A stretch of DNA of 64,000 bases from Chitinophagaceae bacterium (GTDB lineage: Bacteria > Bacteroidota > Bacteroidia > Chitinophagales > Chitinophagaceae): the NCBI GenBank assembly GCA_022843585.1, contig JALHNJ010000014.1, positions 1 to 64,000 on the forward strand, read 5' to 3'. The translations under genes were made by a program, and so were the position numbers. This document shows, piece by piece, positions 35,410 to 45,700 of this stretch. How positions within the stretch are numbered: position 1 is the first letter of the stretch; each line of letters begins with the position of its first letter. The notes below the pieces were generated by a model. The model was not told where the DNA came from. It saw nothing but the letters and a program-made list of their open reading frames with translations, and did not search any database.

Positions 35410-35946
35410 GTGCCGCGTCCAACCGGAACACAAGACCCTTTATTTCTTACCTCCTTCCAACAAGGAGATGAGGTTGCTTTTGACTGCCTGTTCCGGGAAT
35501 ATTTTACTCCGTTAACCTATTTTGCCAGCCGTTATGTCGATGATCCGCAAGCCGCCGAAGATATTGTGCAGGATTGTTTTGTACTACTCTGGCAACGCAG
35601 AGATCGCCTTCAACAAATTTCTTTAATTAAAAGTTACCTCTATACTACTGTTCGCAATCAATGCCTGAAGCAACTAGAGAAAAATCGGCGGAAACAATTA
35701 AATTTCAATTCTCCAACAGAAGAACCCAGCTATGAAGAATTATTAATCGCTGCTGAAACTGCTAACCAATTATACAAATTGATTGATACTCTTTCCCCGG
35801 CCTTGCAAAAAATCATCCGGCTTTATTACCTGGAAGGGAAGTCCAACCACGAGATCGCAAAGCAACTCCACATTGAGCCAGATACGGTGATCCGGCAACG
35901 ACTGAGGGCCATACTTGCACTTAGGAAAACTAAAATTTCACTTTGA
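35410..35946 (+). CDS. ECF RNA polymerase sigma factor
   Basis: 178 residues. Region 2 has FDCLFREYFTPLTYFASRYVDD..AAEDIVQDCFVLLWQ and region 4 has LSPALQKIIRLYYLEGKSNHEIAKQL. This is the typical Bacteroidetes ECF sigma of the RpoE/SigL type. The frame opens with a GTG at 35410 and no ATG fits. No FecR-like anti-sigma or SusC gene follows, so its targets are unknown. The RHS locus downstream is one possibility. An attenuator-like RNA structure precedes it. Confidence 0.88.
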   Translation: MPRPTGTQDPLFLTSFQQGDEVAFDCLFREYFTPLTYFASRYVDDPQAAEDIVQDCFVLLWQRRDRLQQISLIKSYLYTTVRNQCLKQLEKNRRKQLNFNSPTEEPSYEELLIAAETANQLYKLIDTLSPALQKIIRLYYLEGKSNHEIAKQLHIEPDTVIRQRLRAILALRKTKISL

Positions 35947-36580
35947 ACTTACGTTATTGAACACAATAAGATACTATATTGAAAAGTTTTGAATGGATGT
36001 TTCAAAAAGACATTTAAAAAAAAATCCTCATGACTATTTAGTGATCACGTATACTATTGTGAAAGCTATTTAAGGAAGAAAAACGAATTGCGGTAAATAC
36101 GGATACAAATACCGTAGTACCCGCAATTGAATATTATTGAGAAAATGGTAATGTTGAGTTGAAAATAAATTTTCTGTAACCGGTGTGAGAATTTTTGCAG
36201 CAGAAATAATTATGCCAAAAATATACCTCTTTAGTGGTATTGTTTGTTACGAGATAAATATGCATATTCGTTTCTGATAGGAGTAGAGATGAAATTTTAA
36301 ACGAATTCCATTCTATTCCTCTCTTGGTGAAATAGTTTATTAATCGCTGCTAATTTCCAGCAGCAACAGTTAGCATGAGATAATATTAAAGCTTGTGTGT
36401 TATCGTCTAGATAACACAAGAACATAGTTATGGCTATATATTAAGATAACGGAAATGAGTACTTGTATTAATTGATTATTAAAAATGGAATAATTCGATA
36501 TAATTATACTAAACCATGCAGCAAATTCAATAGTTTAGTTGCCAGTTGAAAAAGAAGAACGTCAAAGCCAAAACCTGTTA
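35947..36580. other. Non-coding AT-rich stretch with two hairpins
   Basis: No convincing gene is seen. AATTGCGG (36086-36093) pairs with CCGCAATT (36121-36128), with an inner TACGG/CCGTA pair. CTTGTGTGTTATC pairs with GATAACACAAG at 36392-36420. No poly-T follows either, so these may be operators or recombination sites rather than terminators. Confidence 0.5.
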
Positions 36581-38029
36581 ATGAGAATCCCCAGCAACCT
36601 ACATTGTATACATAGAGCGGTAATATGCTTTATTGCATATTTATTGCTAGGCCATTCAACTCTACTTGGGCAATCTTCTATTAATACACTACTCGGCAAA
36701 CTTGACCCCCAGCAATATGCAAATTCCATTGCAGAGAAAGCAAAAAAACTCGAAGACAAACTGGTAGCCAAAAGCATGAAAGTGTTGGACAAGTTACAAC
36801 AGCAGGAAGAGAAGATCTTTCACAAACTACTTTCCACTAAAGATTCAATTCAGGCAAAAGCAAGTCTTGCTGATTTAAAAGGAAAATACGCCGGGTTGAA
36901 AAACAAATTACAAAATCCTGCAATCATTAGCCAGGCCAAGCAGTACATCCCGCAACTGGACTCTCTTTCCACCTCGTTGAAGTTTTTAACTGAACATGGT
37001 ATTGGGGGAAAAGTGAAAGATGCCTTTGCAAAGACTGAATCTTTGAAGGATAAATTTCAGCAGGCAGAAGAGATCAAAAAATTCATAAAGGAAAGAAAGG
37101 AATTGCTGAAACAACAATTGGAAAAATTGGGAATGGTGAAGCAGCTAAAACAAATTAACAAGCAAGTTTATTATTATACAGCACAAGTAAAAGAATATAA
37201 AGAGATACTTAAGGACCCAAAAAAAATAGAAAAGAAAGCCTTAGCGTTACTTAGCAAAACAAAAGTGTTCCAAAATTTTATGAAAAAGAATGGAATGCTT
37301 GCTTCCTTATTGGGTTTTCGACAAGACCTGGATGCTACCGCCAATATTATAGACCTCACAGGATTACAATCGAGAGCACAAATAAACCAGTTAATTCAAC
37401 AACAGATTGCAGCAGGTGGACCGAATATTCAGCAGCAGATGCAACAAAATATGCAATCTGCCCAACAACAGTTTCAACTTTTGAAAGATAAAATAAATCA
37501 GGCTGGGGGCAACAATGCGGATTTGGAAATGCCGGACTTTAAAGTGAATGATCAAAAAACAAAGTCCTTTATGAAACGGCTAGAATATTCGGCGAATGTT
37601 CAATCGCAGAAATCAACCAGCTTTTTCCCAGGTACAAGTGATTTAGGCTTTGGCCTCGGATATAAATTAAGTGATAAGAGTGTAATTGGTATTGGAGCAA
37701 GTTATAAAATGGGCTGGGGAAATGGATGGAATAATATCCGTATCAGTCACCAGGGTATTGGATTGAGAACATATGCTGATTTGAAAATAAAAGGCTCCAT
37801 CTGGATTAGTTCAGGCTACGAGCAAAATTATCGCAGTGCGTTTAATAATTTCTCCATATTAGAAGATAGAAGCATCTGGCAGAGCAGTGGCCTTTTAGGG
37901 ATTAGCAAAAAATATAAGGTCAGTAAGAAATTAACTGGTAAAGCGCAGCTACTATGGGATTTTTTAAGTTATGAGCAAATACCGAGGGTACAGCCAATCA
38001 TTTTTCGAATTGGGTTTTCGTTAAAATAA
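36581..38029 (+). CDS. Secreted protein with coiled coil and C-terminal beta-barrel, RHS-associated
   Basis: About 482 residues from the ATG at 36581. The upstream TTG at 36539 would put 14 polar residues before the signal peptide. A signal peptide ends near LLGQ. A Lys- and Gln-rich helical region spans about 60-340, with long coiled-coil stretches. The last 130 residues alternate in a beta-barrel pattern ending in IIFRIGFSLK, a typical outer-membrane C-terminus. It lies 13 bases upstream of the first RHS-like gene, so it may be an outer-membrane export or anchoring partner for it. Confidence 0.65.
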   Translation: MRIPSNLHCIHRAVICFIAYLLLGHSTLLGQSSINTLLGKLDPQQYANSIAEKAKKLEDKLVAKSMKVLDKLQQQEEKIFHKLLSTKDSIQAKASLADLKGKYAGLKNKLQNPAIISQAKQYIPQLDSLSTSLKFLTEHGIGGKVKDAFAKTESLKDKFQQAEEIKKFIKERKELLKQQLEKLGMVKQLKQINKQVYYYTAQVKEYKEILKDPKKIEKKALALLSKTKVFQNFMKKNGMLASLLGFRQDLDATANIIDLTGLQSRAQINQLIQQQIAAGGPNIQQQMQQNMQSAQQQFQLLKDKINQAGGNNADLEMPDFKVNDQKTKSFMKRLEYSANVQSQKSTSFFPGTSDLGFGLGYKLSDKSVIGIGASYKMGWGNGWNNIRISHQGIGLRTYADLKIKGSIWISSGYEQNYRSAFNNFSILEDRSIWQSSGLLGISKKYKVSKKLTGKAQLLWDFLSYEQIPRVQPIIFRIGFSLK

Positions 38030-38042
38030 AATTATACTGTTT

Positions 38043-41000
38043 ATGAGACTAATTTTTTTTGGAGTTGCTATATTCTTTGTATCCAGTATCTATGCACAAG
38101 TTAATTTGCAAAATGGCAGTGCTAATTATGCCATACCAATTTTCTCGTTTAGTGATGCAAAATCGGGATTAAGTACTGGAGTGTCGTTAAGCTATAGCTC
38201 CGGGAATGGTCTTGTGGTTAATAATCAAGCGTCCAATATTGGTCAGAATTGGAGTCTTTCAGCCGGAGGTGCTATTGTTCGTAAGCAAAATGGAGAGCCG
38301 GATGATCAGAACTCAACAAGTTTGTTTCCAACTTATCCATATTCTCAAAGCTATGGATATAATAAAACAATTGCAGCTTGGGCTATTGAAGGGACACCTG
38401 AGGAGGAGGAGTTCGCTCATAATTATATTAATAACTATTATCCTAATGGTTATCTATATTCTGAATTTCCAAATGTTTTTTATGAGCAGGGGCTAGAATC
38501 TTTTGCTATACCAAAAGAACTAGCCTTCATGCCCAGGTTCAGAAATAATTATGATAAAAGGTGGAAACTAAGCCGGAGGGCTCTTGCAGATAAAGAACAG
38601 GATATTTTTATTTACAGTTTTAACGGAGTTTCAGGAGAATTCGTATTGGGGAAGGACGGGAATCCTTTATTATTAAATGATTCTAAAATTATCATTACTA
38701 AGTCAACTAATAATCTTACAGGATTAGGAATTCGTACAAGAATTCATGAGTTCATCATCAAAGATGTAAATGGAATAATTTATAAGTTTTCAGATTATGA
38801 GTTGGCGGAAGTTATGAAGTTGACTCAAATTTCAAGTGAAGGACCTGATGCATTTAAAAAAGTTGTGACAAGTGGAGAGCCTACTGGAAACTATACAATA
38901 CAAAAATGGATTCTTACAGAAATCATTAATCCTATAACACAGGAAAAAGTAATATTTGAATATGATAATTATAGCATTGATGTAATCACTGATAAAATAC
39001 CTTCTTACCAAAATGTGGAAGGACAAAATGTTGAGTCTGTTCAGATTTATGAACAAAGGTCAAGAGGGCAGTTAAAGCGATTGAAAAATATATTGCTCCC
39101 CGATGGACACAAAATTGAATTCTCATATAATACACAAGTAAATCGAATTGATGTCCCGGGGGATTACGTTTTATCTCAGGTAAAAATTCTATATAATGCT
39201 GAAGAAGTAAACACCTTTACCTTAAATCATGGATATTTTCTTAAGAAGGAAATAAAAAATTATACAGATGTAATCAGTGAGAGTGATAAAAGATTTACAA
39301 GACTTAGCCTTAATTCAGTACAAAAATCTGGAAGAGGCCTGAATGAGCCAGCCTATAAATTTGGTTATTTTACGGGGATAGAATCAACTGACCCTAAAGA
39401 TATGGTTCCGCCCTATGATTGTGTAGCTCAGGATCACTGGGGTTTTTACAATAAAAGCAGTATTGTCGATAATAATGTTGTTAGCCCCTATAAAGAAGTT
39501 CTACGGAATCTGATGTTGAATGCATCTTCATATCGTGAGCCTTTGCCTGGAGCTGCCGTATTTGGTCTATTAAAAAGTGTGGAAACTCCTTTTGGCGGGA
39601 AGCTTCTGTTTGAGTATGAACAGAACGAATCCAGGGATACTGATAATCCCCTTCTTACTAAAACAGCTGGTGGTGTACGAGTATTAAATATAACCTCAAC
39701 TGATGGAATAAGTTCAGCCAATAACATTGTTTCTACTTACAATTATAAGTTATCTGATGGAAGCACATCGGGTTGGGGATACGAAACACCTGCTTACCAA
39801 AACCGGCGACAAATTAAAATTTGGAATGCGGGATCAGCGGATGGTTTTACAAAAGAAGGAATTCTTAAGACCGATATTACAAATTCGCTCACAAAATTTT
39901 TTGTAAAAGAAGCAGCTAAGAAATTATTTAAGGCGTTTATAGGTAAAGCTACTATTGCTTCTATGGGAGCCAACCCAGCCGCCGCAATAGCTGCTATGAT
40001 AATTGGCGGACTGATTGACCGGCTATTTGAACTTTTTAATCCTACAGATTATGTTTGGTCAAATACGTATGGTTTTTATTCATATCAATCACAGAATTCT
40101 ATTGGTATAAATTACTCAAGGGTTGAAGTGGTGAATACTTCTATACCAGGAGGTGCTGGTAAAGTTATTTCTGAGTTCACAAGGCCTGTTAATGTGCGTT
40201 CAGAGATTCCGTTATTAACGTTACCCTATAGTTCTAAGGAGCGTTTTGCTTCCTGGAAATATGGTCTTCCATCTAAAACAGTTATAGTAAACCAAAGCGG
40301 CAGCACCGTAAAAGAGATCATTAACAATTACAATGTTGTAGTTAATTCGAATGTAAGCGAAAATCATAAATCCACTAAAGTAGAAGTGGGGATGCCCCAT
40401 TCGGCTGCTGTCTATGCCGCTACGTATAATATCCCGGTCTCTGATTTTATATGGGAGGATTATTATCCAATTTCAGGAAGAGCAGAACTTGCGAGTCTAA
40501 TTGAGAAAAATTATAACTCGACTGGAACATTATCCCAATCGGAAGCTTCAACAACATATAATAACGATTATCTGCCAAAATCAAGTTCAACTACAAAAAG
40601 TAATGGAGATATTATTATTTCTAAAACATATTACACCAACGATTATAACAATATCAGTACTGCTATCCAAGAAATGAAAATTAGAAATATGCTGGCTGTT
40701 CCAATTTCTACCGAAACGTGGTTAACCAAACCTGGAGGGGCAGAGTATTTACTTGATGCAACTATTAACGAGTTTAATGTATTGCCGAATGGCGAAATTA
40801 AAATTAAAAAAATATATAAGCTTGAAACTAAACAGCCTTTGCTAAAATCCTTAATAGGAGAACAATCTCCCACTATACTTGTACGAAATAGCACTTACTT
40901 TAAAGAGCAAGTGAATTTTAATTATGACGCAAATGGAAATTCAACGGAAACCACTACCCCCGAAGGCAAAATAAGTTCCAAGATTTATGACCATAACAAA

Positions 41001-42170
41001 CGCTATGTTACAGCAGAGGTTTCAAATGCTTTGCAAAGTGAATTCGCTTATACTTCATTCGAAACAAGCGAAAAAGGAGGATGGATTTATGGTGACGGAG
41101 GTACTGTTATTGGAGATGCTGTTACAGGAAAAAAATACACTCATTTTTCTTCTTTTGAACTTCCTTTTTTTAAGCGAGTCGTAAATAGTTCTAAAGCTTA
41201 TACGCTTTCGTTTTGGGCAAAAGGATTAGGGGTTGGTGTAACTAATAACAGTTCTAACGTGCTTCCCACAAAAACAGTTTCTCTTACTTTAAATGGATGG
41301 ACCTATTACGAGTATAGCATCAATAATCCAGGGACAGTTATAATTACAAGAGGATATGGTGCTATAGATGAAAGTCAGCCATTAAGCTTTGACGAATTAA
41401 GAATATATCCAAAGGATGCAAGAATGTCAACAATAGCATACGATCCCAAAATTGGAAAAATTACAGAATGTGATGTGAATAACCGACTTCTTTATTACCA
41501 ATACGATGGGTTAGGTAGGTTAAAAATTGTCAGAGATGACAGGAAAAATATTATAAAGATGCTTTGTTATAATTATGCCGGAGAAGTAGAAAATTGTGCA
41601 AGTTCTTTAGCGCCTAACTGGGTTGCAACAGGAAGCATCCGGTGTAAACCATGTGCTGCAAACCCTATATATTTTACCAACATATTACAACGCGAGGAAA
41701 AAGATCTAAATCAACTAAGCGATACCTATAACCAATTACAGTGGATTGACTACAGTACTGATTATTCTTGTCAAAATAATAGTTGGCAGAGTACAGGTAA
41801 TACCAACTGTAATTTAGATTATAACAATCAAAATAATGGTTACCAGGAAGTAGAGCAAATTAATGTTAATCCCTGTAGCTCTTATTATAATACAACTAAC
41901 TGGATAATCGTCTATAATCCTTCTGCCTGCCCTGTAGGTGGTGGTGGAGGAAATGATTGTAACGGCACAAGTTGTAACGGTGATGATAAAAAATGTATCA
42001 ATGGCGTTTGCGAAACAGGTACATGGACAGTTGTATCGGGAACGGTGGCAATGGTCAATGGAGTTAAGCAATGGACCTGTACCTGGAAGTATTGTTTTAG
42101 TGATGGTTCTCATAGTACGTATTCGCAGGTCGTTACCGGATCAAGCCCATGTCTTATAACTTGTTATTAA
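38043..42170 (+). CDS. Large secreted RHS/YD-repeat-like protein
   Basis: 1375 residues with signal peptide (cleavage near IYAQ). The N-terminal part (YAIPIFSFSDAKSGLSTGVSLSYSSGNG) is the SpvB-like opening of Bacteroidetes RHS proteins. Scattered YD-type repeats follow (FNYDANGNSTETTTPEGKI, LLYYQYDGLGRLK). The last 250 residues are Cys- and Asn-rich with a glycine run (CPVGGGGG), unlike the core, and could be a separate surface domain. It lacks the usual RHS C-terminal DPxG and toxin tip. Its end overlaps the next frame. Confidence 0.8.
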   Translation: MRLIFFGVAIFFVSSIYAQVNLQNGSANYAIPIFSFSDAKSGLSTGVSLSYSSGNGLVVNNQASNIGQNWSLSAGGAIVRKQNGEPDDQNSTSLFPTYPYSQSYGYNKTIAAWAIEGTPEEEEFAHNYINNYYPNGYLYSEFPNVFYEQGLESFAIPKELAFMPRFRNNYDKRWKLSRRALADKEQDIFIYSFNGVSGEFVLGKDGNPLLLNDSKIIITKSTNNLTGLGIRTRIHEFIIKDVNGIIYKFSDYELAEVMKLTQISSEGPDAFKKVVTSGEPTGNYTIQKWILTEIINPITQEKVIFEYDNYSIDVITDKIPSYQNVEGQNVESVQIYEQRSRGQLKRLKNILLPDGHKIEFSYNTQVNRIDVPGDYVLSQVKILYNAEEVNTFTLNHGYFLKKEIKNYTDVISESDKRFTRLSLNSVQKSGRGLNEPAYKFGYFTGIESTDPKDMVPPYDCVAQDHWGFYNKSSIVDNNVVSPYKEVLRNLMLNASSYREPLPGAAVFGLLKSVETPFGGKLLFEYEQNESRDTDNPLLTKTAGGVRVLNITSTDGISSANNIVSTYNYKLSDGSTSGWGYETPAYQNRRQIKIWNAGSADGFTKEGILKTDITNSLTKFFVKEAAKKLFKAFIGKATIASMGANPAAAIAAMIIGGLIDRLFELFNPTDYVWSNTYGFYSYQSQNSIGINYSRVEVVNTSIPGGAGKVISEFTRPVNVRSEIPLLTLPYSSKERFASWKYGLPSKTVIVNQSGSTVKEIINNYNVVVNSNVSENHKSTKVEVGMPHSAAVYAATYNIPVSDFIWEDYYPISGRAELASLIEKNYNSTGTLSQSEASTTYNNDYLPKSSSTTKSNGDIIISKTYYTNDYNNISTAIQEMKIRNMLAVPISTETWLTKPGGAEYLLDATINEFNVLPNGEIKIKKIYKLETKQPLLKSLIGEQSPTILVRNSTYFKEQVNFNYDANGNSTETTTPEGKISSKIYDHNKRYVTAEVSNALQSEFAYTSFETSEKGGWIYGDGGTVIGDAVTGKKYTHFSSFELPFFKRVVNSSKAYTLSFWAKGLGVGVTNNSSNVLPTKTVSLTLNGWTYYEYSINNPGTVIITRGYGAIDESQPLSFDELRIYPKDARMSTIAYDPKIGKITECDVNNRLLYYQYDGLGRLKIVRDDRKNIIKMLCYNYAGEVENCASSLAPNWVATGSIRCKPCAANPIYFTNILQREEKDLNQLSDTYNQLQWIDYSTDYSCQNNSWQSTGNTNCNLDYNNQNNGYQEVEQINVNPCSSYYNTTNWIIVYNPSACPVGGGGGNDCNGTSCNGDDKKCINGVCETGTWTVVSGTVAMVNGVKQWTCTWKYCFSDGSHSTYSQVVTGSSPCLITCY

Positions 42171-42181
42171 AACTATCTTTT

Positions 42182-42694
42182 ATGCTACAACTATTATTTC
42201 TTTTATCATCAATTTTACCAAGCAGTATTTACTCTTTGCAATTCCAGGATATTTATGGGGTTACTCAGTCGATGAGCCAATTTCAAAATAAAAAAGTACT
42301 ACTTGTAAATATCGCTACCGGAAGCCCGAAAGCCAATCAACTTGCAGAATTGCAATATTTACATCAACAGCACGGCGATAGTCTAGTAATAATTGGATTT
42401 CCAACTAATAGTTTTGGGAATGAAACAAAAACGGATGCTGAAATAAAACTTTTCTGTGAGACGACTTATGGGATAACTTTCATTTTAGCTTCCAAGAAAT
42501 CAGTTAAAGGATCGGACATTCAGCCTGTTTACAATTGGTTGACTAGTATGAGTGAAAATGGTTCATTGGGTGATCCTGTAAGAGGGGATTTTCAAAAATT
42601 CCTAATTAGTAAAGATGGAGAATTAGTCGGATTCTTCTCAGGATCAACCAAGCCCACTGATCCACTTATCATCAATGCAATAACAGGAAATTAA
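42182..42694 (+). CDS. Secreted glutathione-peroxidase-like protein lacking the catalytic Cys
   Basis: About 170 residues with signal peptide. FQDIYGVTQSMSQFQNKKVLLVNIATGS, VIIGFPTNSFGNE and DAEIKLFCETTYGI follow the glutathione peroxidase fold, as does FQKFLISKDG. At the peroxidatic site NVASKCG the sequence reads NIATGSP, so the Cys is Ser, and the later WNF is altered to GDF. It may therefore be an inactive or repurposed thioredoxin-fold protein. It sits between two RHS genes. The start at 42182 is chosen because an upstream start at 42149 would overlap the previous gene. Confidence 0.75.
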   Translation: MLQLLFLLSSILPSSIYSLQFQDIYGVTQSMSQFQNKKVLLVNIATGSPKANQLAELQYLHQQHGDSLVIIGFPTNSFGNETKTDAEIKLFCETTYGITFILASKKSVKGSDIQPVYNWLTSMSENGSLGDPVRGDFQKFLISKDGELVGFFSGSTKPTDPLIINAITGN

Positions 42695-42713
42695 TGGAAT
42701 TAAAAGATATTTT

Positions 42714-45700
42714 ATGATGCAGTATAGAAGATTTATTTTGATAACAGTATTTCTGCTTACACTTAACATGTCGTTGTTTTCACAGGCACCTGATCCCTAT
42801 CCAGCCGGAAGCAAGATCAATTATGTGAGGGTCTGGGAATCCAATGTGCCTGAAAAAAGCGGTACCGCATTGATGAACCGTCCTATGGAAGATGTGACCC
42901 AGGCTACTCAATATTTTGATGGTTTAGGAAGAACCATTCAGACCGTCGTAAAAAAAGGTTCATTGATCAAAAACCCCAATAATCCTAATAATGAAATTAT
43001 TGCTGATCTTGTAAACTCAAATACCTACGATAAACTTGGAAGACAACAATTTCAATACCTGCCTTTTGTGGCCAATGCTACTAATGGCAATACAAATATT
43101 GATAATGGGGGGTTGAAGATGAATCCTTTTCAACAGCAGGCTGTATTTATGCAGACCCAGCTTCCAGGTGAAAGTTATTTCTATAACAAGAATGAATTTG
43201 AATCTTCGCCACTAAGCAGGGTTACAAAATCAATGGGTGCAGGAACAAGTTGGGTGGGCAGTAACAGAGGGGTTGAGTTACAAAATTCCTATAATACTTT
43301 TGGTGAGGATGTAAGGGTTTGGAATATTGATTTTGCCACCGGTTCGGTACCATATATTGTCAGTACAATTGTTACATATCCCGAAGGTAAATTATCAAAA
43401 TCCATAATGATTGATGAAAAGGGAAAGAGGTTATATACTTATACTGATTTTGATGGTAAAGTAATTTTGAAAAAAGTACAGCAGGAGGAAACTGGTCCTG
43501 GGTTAGACGAATATGGTCATGCCGGATGGCTTTGTACCTATTATGTATATGATGACTTAGGCCAACTAAGAAGCACCATAACGCCTAAAGCTGTAAAATA
43601 TCTTCTGAACAATTCGTGGGTGTTTGCTAGTAATGATGTATACCAGGAATTATGTTTCTGGTATGAGTTTGATGAAAGAGGAAGGGCAATTGTAAAACAC
43701 ACTGCAGGCGGAGGGAAAATATTTTTAGTATATGATAATAAGGATAGACTAGTATTATCGCAGGACGAAAACCAACGGAACCGGAGTTCCAAACAATGGG
43801 CATTTTATTTATATGATAATTTGGATAGAACAGTTGCCACAGGTCTTTATGATAATAGTGCCACCAGAGATGTAATGGCAGAATATGTAAAGAATTTAAA
43901 CAATGGAACCGTATCAATAAATGTATACACAGGCGCCAACGAATCTTTGAAAGTAGATAATCCTGTAGCAGGGTCTTCCGGATATTGTAATAGTTGTGCC
44001 AACACTGTTATTAACTCAATCAACTATTTTGATGATTATAGTTATACCGGAGCAAAAACATTTAATAGCAATTTTAATTTTGCCTCCACTTCTAATCCAT
44101 ATGTTGAAAATACTGTACAATCACTAAGGGTAATAGGGTTTAGTACGGGTGTTAAAACCAGGGTTATAAACGAAAATCATGATGACAATAATCCCAACAA
44201 TGATTTATTTCTTGTTTCTACAGTTTATTATGATGATAAAGGAAGGACGGTGCAGGGCTTAACTGATAATATCAAAAATGCTGTTGATTATTCCACTATA
44301 CAATACGATTTTTCGGGTAAAACCTTAAGTGTTTGCGACAGACATACCATGCCGGGAACATCAGTTACCAACTTTCAAACTATTAGCAAGTATGAGTATG
44401 ATAAACTTTCCCGGTTGACAGTGCTATCCAAACAGTATGCAAGTCTCGGTTATAAAAAGCTGGCCGAATATAGTTATGATGAATTGGGGAGAGTAAAAGT
44501 GAAGAAACTTTCTCCTGATTATAATTCTGGGACCGGAATTGAAAGTTTCCGGTACGACTATAATGTACGTGGCTGGTTGGAGGGGATTAATAAAGATTAT
44601 GTATTAGCTAATACATCCCTTAATCAATGGGATCATTTTTTTGGTATGTATATGGGCTATGATAACCGTGACAATAAATTTACAGATGCTCAGTACAATG
44701 GAAATCTTACAGGTGCTATCTGGAAAACACAGGGAGATAATATGCCGAGACGATATGATTATACATATGACAATGCAAATCGATTTGTAAAAGCTTTGTT
44801 TGTACAAAAAGAAAAGCCTACCGATGCCAATTGGAATAATACCAAAATGGATTTTTCAGTTACGGAAATAGTTTATGATGAAAATAATAACCTGAAACAG
44901 ATGTTTCAGAAAGGTATTATACCGGGTAATAATTCACCAGTTTATATAGATAAGCTGGTATATGATTATAAACAAGTGTCAGGGGGAGAATGGAGCAACC
45001 AGTTGCGTCGTGTATTTGATCAGACCACTGATCTAACAGTTAATAATAATGGCAGCCTGGGAGATTTTAAAGATGAAAGCTATGGCACTAATGGCGAGGA
45101 TTATGTTTTTGATGCCAATGGCAACCTGGTAAAAGATAATAATAAAAAAATCCGAATAAGTGGGGCAAATGGGGTGATATATAATTTTATGGATAAACCT
45201 CAAAAAATTACCATCGAGAACAAGAGTATAACGGAGTTTATTTTTGATGCTTCGGGAAATAAATTAGGTAAGAAGGTTACCTATACAGCTAGTAGCACTT
45301 CTAAAACCACCTGGTATATGGGAGATTTTGTTTATGAAGAAAGTAATGCCCAGGTAAACTTGGTCATGATATTACATGAAGAAGGCAGGATTAGAGTTTA
45401 TCAACCGCTTGTAAATGCGAGAATAACGCAGGGTGGAAATTTTGATTTGCCGGATAACAAGAAAGGAGTGTTTGAATTTTTTGTAAAAGATAATCTGGAA
45501 AATACAAGGATGGTGTTGACCGAAGAATTTCATTCGGAGTTCAACAATTGCACTATGGAATCTGCTAATGCATTTTATGAAGAAAGGATGTTTGGCCAGG
45601 TGGATGCAAATGGGAACCCGGTTGGTGGAGTTAATGAAGTTGTAATGAGCCGAAAAGCAAGGCAAACAGTTGCTGCAGGATGGAATGCCAATACCAGTGC

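Noticed and set aside
35262-35471. 69-residue frame starting inside the nested hairpin
   Set aside because: It overlaps both the hairpin and the sigma gene in another frame, and the sequence shows no protein pattern. A leader peptide is possible but unsupported.
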